Shown one piece after another: positions 6,540-7,692 of a DNA stretch of 7,692 nt; position 1 is the first letter of the stretch; every line of letters begins with the position of its first letter. This stretch comes from Sphingomonadaceae bacterium (GTDB lineage Bacteria > Pseudomonadota > Alphaproteobacteria > Sphingomonadales > Sphingomonadaceae), in the NCBI GenBank assembly GCA_013821585.1, contig JACDGO010000088.1, positions 1 through 7,692 of the forward strand, written 5' to 3'. Below the pieces are notes generated by a model. That model was given only the letters and a program-made list of their open reading frames with translations. It made no database searches and was not told where the DNA came from. The translations under genes and the position numbers were made by a program.

Positions 6540-6952
6540 TCCGCAACGGGTCGTCTGAGTGCCACATCGACGGCCATCAGCAACCGGCGGTCGTCCAGTG
6601 CCGCGGGCCGCATCACGACGAAACCCTCGTTAAGGCCGATCATGCGCAGCGCGGGCGGAACAACGTCCGCCAGCAATATTCCCTCCCCATGCCATCCCTT
6701 CCCCCGCATCAGGCGGAGCAGGTCGATCCCACCGATGGCGCCCATGTCGACGTCGGCCACGACACAGTCACTTGCTATCGCCATTGGATCGGCAAGCGCC
6801 GCTGCGCAACTGGGATACGCGCGCACGTCGCTGCCCTGGGCGCGCAACAAGAGCTGGCGCGCGTGTCGGATGGTCGCATCGCCATCGACCAGCGCAATCG
6901 AGGCCCTGGCCGGGCTTCTATCCTGTTCTCTCATGCGTGGGTGATCGCGCAT
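6530..6952 (-). CDS. Stand-alone degenerate response-regulator receiver protein
   Basis: 140-aa protein made of one CheY-like receiver domain (about residues 17-135) without an output domain. ASIALVDGDATIRHARQLLL (17-36) gives the first strand and the acidic pair D23/D25. The expected phosphoacceptor is D67 in CVVADVDMG. The switch Thr/Ser is replaced by Ala (A95 in GILLADVV), and the conserved Lys before Pro is replaced by Arg (R115 in VVMRPA). Phosphorylation-driven switching is therefore doubtful. It may act as a phosphate sink, a connector, or a phosphorylation-independent partner. The start at 6952 has AGG 9 nt upstream and lies 28 bp after the upstream regulator's stop; 6934 is an alternative. 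The frame is open further upstream to 7045, but that part overlaps the FixJ-like gene. Confidence 0.78.
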   Translation of the reverse strand: MRDHPRMREQDRSPARASIALVDGDATIRHARQLLLRAQGSDVRAYPSCAAALADPMAIASDCVVADVDMGAIGGIDLLRLMRGKGWHGEGILLADVVPPALRMIGLNEGFVVMRPAALDDRRLLMAVDVALRRPVADYA

Positions 6953-6980
6953 CGCGCGGTACCTGTCTTTACGTAATAGC

Positions 6981-7604
6981 CTAAGTGCGGTCTCGGTCGA
7001 TCTCCGCTGCGAACGCAATACGCAGCACATCGGAAAGACTGCCAACCTCCAGCTTGTGCATCAGGTTTGCGCGGTGGACCTCGACGGTGCGTGTCGAGAT
7101 GCCCAGTTCGTACGCCGTGATCTTATTCGGCTGGCCCCGTACCAGCCCAACCAGCACGTCGCGCTCGCGCGGAGTCAGCACGGCCAGGCGCAGCATCGCT
7201 GCGGCGGCATCAAGTCCATGCATCTGTGTGCTGCCGAGCTGGGCGAACGCTTCCTCGATCGCGCGGAGCAGTGCCGCTTTTTCGAACGGCTTTTCGAGGA
7301 AATCGACCGCGCCTGCCTTGATCGCGCGAACCGAAAGTGTGATGTCGCCGTGTCCGGTCAGCACGACGATCGGAAACGCTATCCCCCGCTCGGCGAGAAT
7401 GCGTTGCACCTCGAGACCATCGACCTCGGGCATGCGGATATCGAGCAGAACGCAACCCGGCGCGGCCTTGCCGGCGGTGGCGAGGAAGGCGACGCCCGAT
7501 GGATAGGCGATCACCTCGAACCCGCCGGTGCGCAGCATGAACCCGACCGAGCGCCGGATCGCGTCTTCGTCGTCGACGAGGTGGACAATGCGTTTATCGG
7601 CCAT
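6981..7604 (-). CDS. FixJ-family two-component response regulator
   Basis: DNA-binding response regulator of 207 aa, the usual size for FixJ-type proteins. Receiver domain residues ~5-120: acidic pair D11/D12 (HLVDDEDAIRRS), phosphoacceptor D55 (CVLLDIRMPEVDG), switch T83 (VVLTGHGD) and K105 (DFLEKPF) are all present. A linker leads to a LuxR-type helix-turn-helix at ~140-200, with LTPRERDVLVGLVRGQPNK and the recognition helix in STRTVEVHRANLMHKL. It should be phosphorylated by the kinase encoded just upstream, whose stop overlaps this start by 11 bp. The start MADKRIVHLV at 7604 is the standard family N-terminus; a longer open frame to 7652 runs into the kinase gene. The target genes cannot be told from the window, though FixJ-type systems often respond to oxygen or redox. 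Confidence 0.93.
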   Translation of the reverse strand: MADKRIVHLVDDEDAIRRSVGFMLRTGGFEVIAYPSGVAFLATAGKAAPGCVLLDIRMPEVDGLEVQRILAERGIAFPIVVLTGHGDITLSVRAIKAGAVDFLEKPFEKAALLRAIEEAFAQLGSTQMHGLDAAAAMLRLAVLTPRERDVLVGLVRGQPNKITAYELGISTRTVEVHRANLMHKLEVGSLSDVLRIAFAAEIDRDRT

Positions 7605-7692
7605 CGGCGGCTTTCGATGCACGGACGAGCGTGAAATGAAAGGCGGTGCCACCCCCTGTGACTGGTGTTACCCAGATCCGGCCACCGTGTGC
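7594..7692 (-). CDS. Histidine kinase, C-terminal end only
   Basis: The last 32 codons of a sensor kinase that runs off the window. The visible residues AHGGRIWVTPVTGGGTAFHF then TLVR match the end of the HATPase_c domain: the 'HGG.iw....' helix/strand followed by 'GGGt.f.f.lp'. The short tail ASKAADGR ends in TAA at 7594-7596, overlapping the FixJ-type regulator start by 11 bp, so kinase and regulator are co-transcribed and probably a cognate pair. Nothing can be said about its sensor domain. Confidence 0.82.
   Translation of the reverse strand, partial: AHGGRIWVTPVTGGGTAFHFTLVRASKAADGR

Overview
The window looks like a chromosomal segment of a GC-rich alphaproteobacterium, most likely a sphingomonad. 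This rests on codon use, the FixJ-type two-component genes, and the type of transposase and small basic protein present. It is an inference from protein character, not a database match.

Left part (1-2988): the end of an ATP synthase operon on the + strand. It holds a subunit b-like protein (atpF, cut by the window edge), alpha (atpA) and gamma (atpG), linked by ATGA and GTGA stop/start overlaps. The b-like gene sits directly before alpha, has a delta-like C-terminal part, and no beta gene follows gamma. That layout is typical of the extra 'N-ATPase' operons (atpDCQRBEFAG), not of the housekeeping F-ATPase.

Middle part (3260-6356): a complete 3,097-bp mobile element. It has perfect 22-bp terminal inverted repeats and an 8-bp target duplication (CGGTACAG). 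Removing the element and one target copy joins the flanks into an uninterrupted 104-codon ORF (3120-3259 + 6365-6539), so the element broke a small gene. The element encodes one IS1-family-like transposase and six apparent passenger genes. A small membrane-anchored protein lies downstream of the transposase on the - strand. A + strand operon of three overlapping genes encodes a RelE/HigB-like toxin candidate, an XRE antitoxin-like protein and a DUF6941-like protein, behind a near-consensus promoter with a palindrome across its -35. A - strand pair encodes a winged-helix protein and a 73-aa basic GRRGGKAR protein. This toxin-antitoxin-plus-third-gene cargo in an IS-like element is the most unusual feature of the window.

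Right part (6530-7692, - strand): a two-component cluster. In transcription order it has the last 32 codons of a histidine kinase, a full FixJ-type response regulator overlapping the kinase by 11 bp, and a stand-alone receiver protein in which the conserved Thr and Lys are replaced. This last gene converges on the broken gene, and the two 3' ends overlap by 10 bp.
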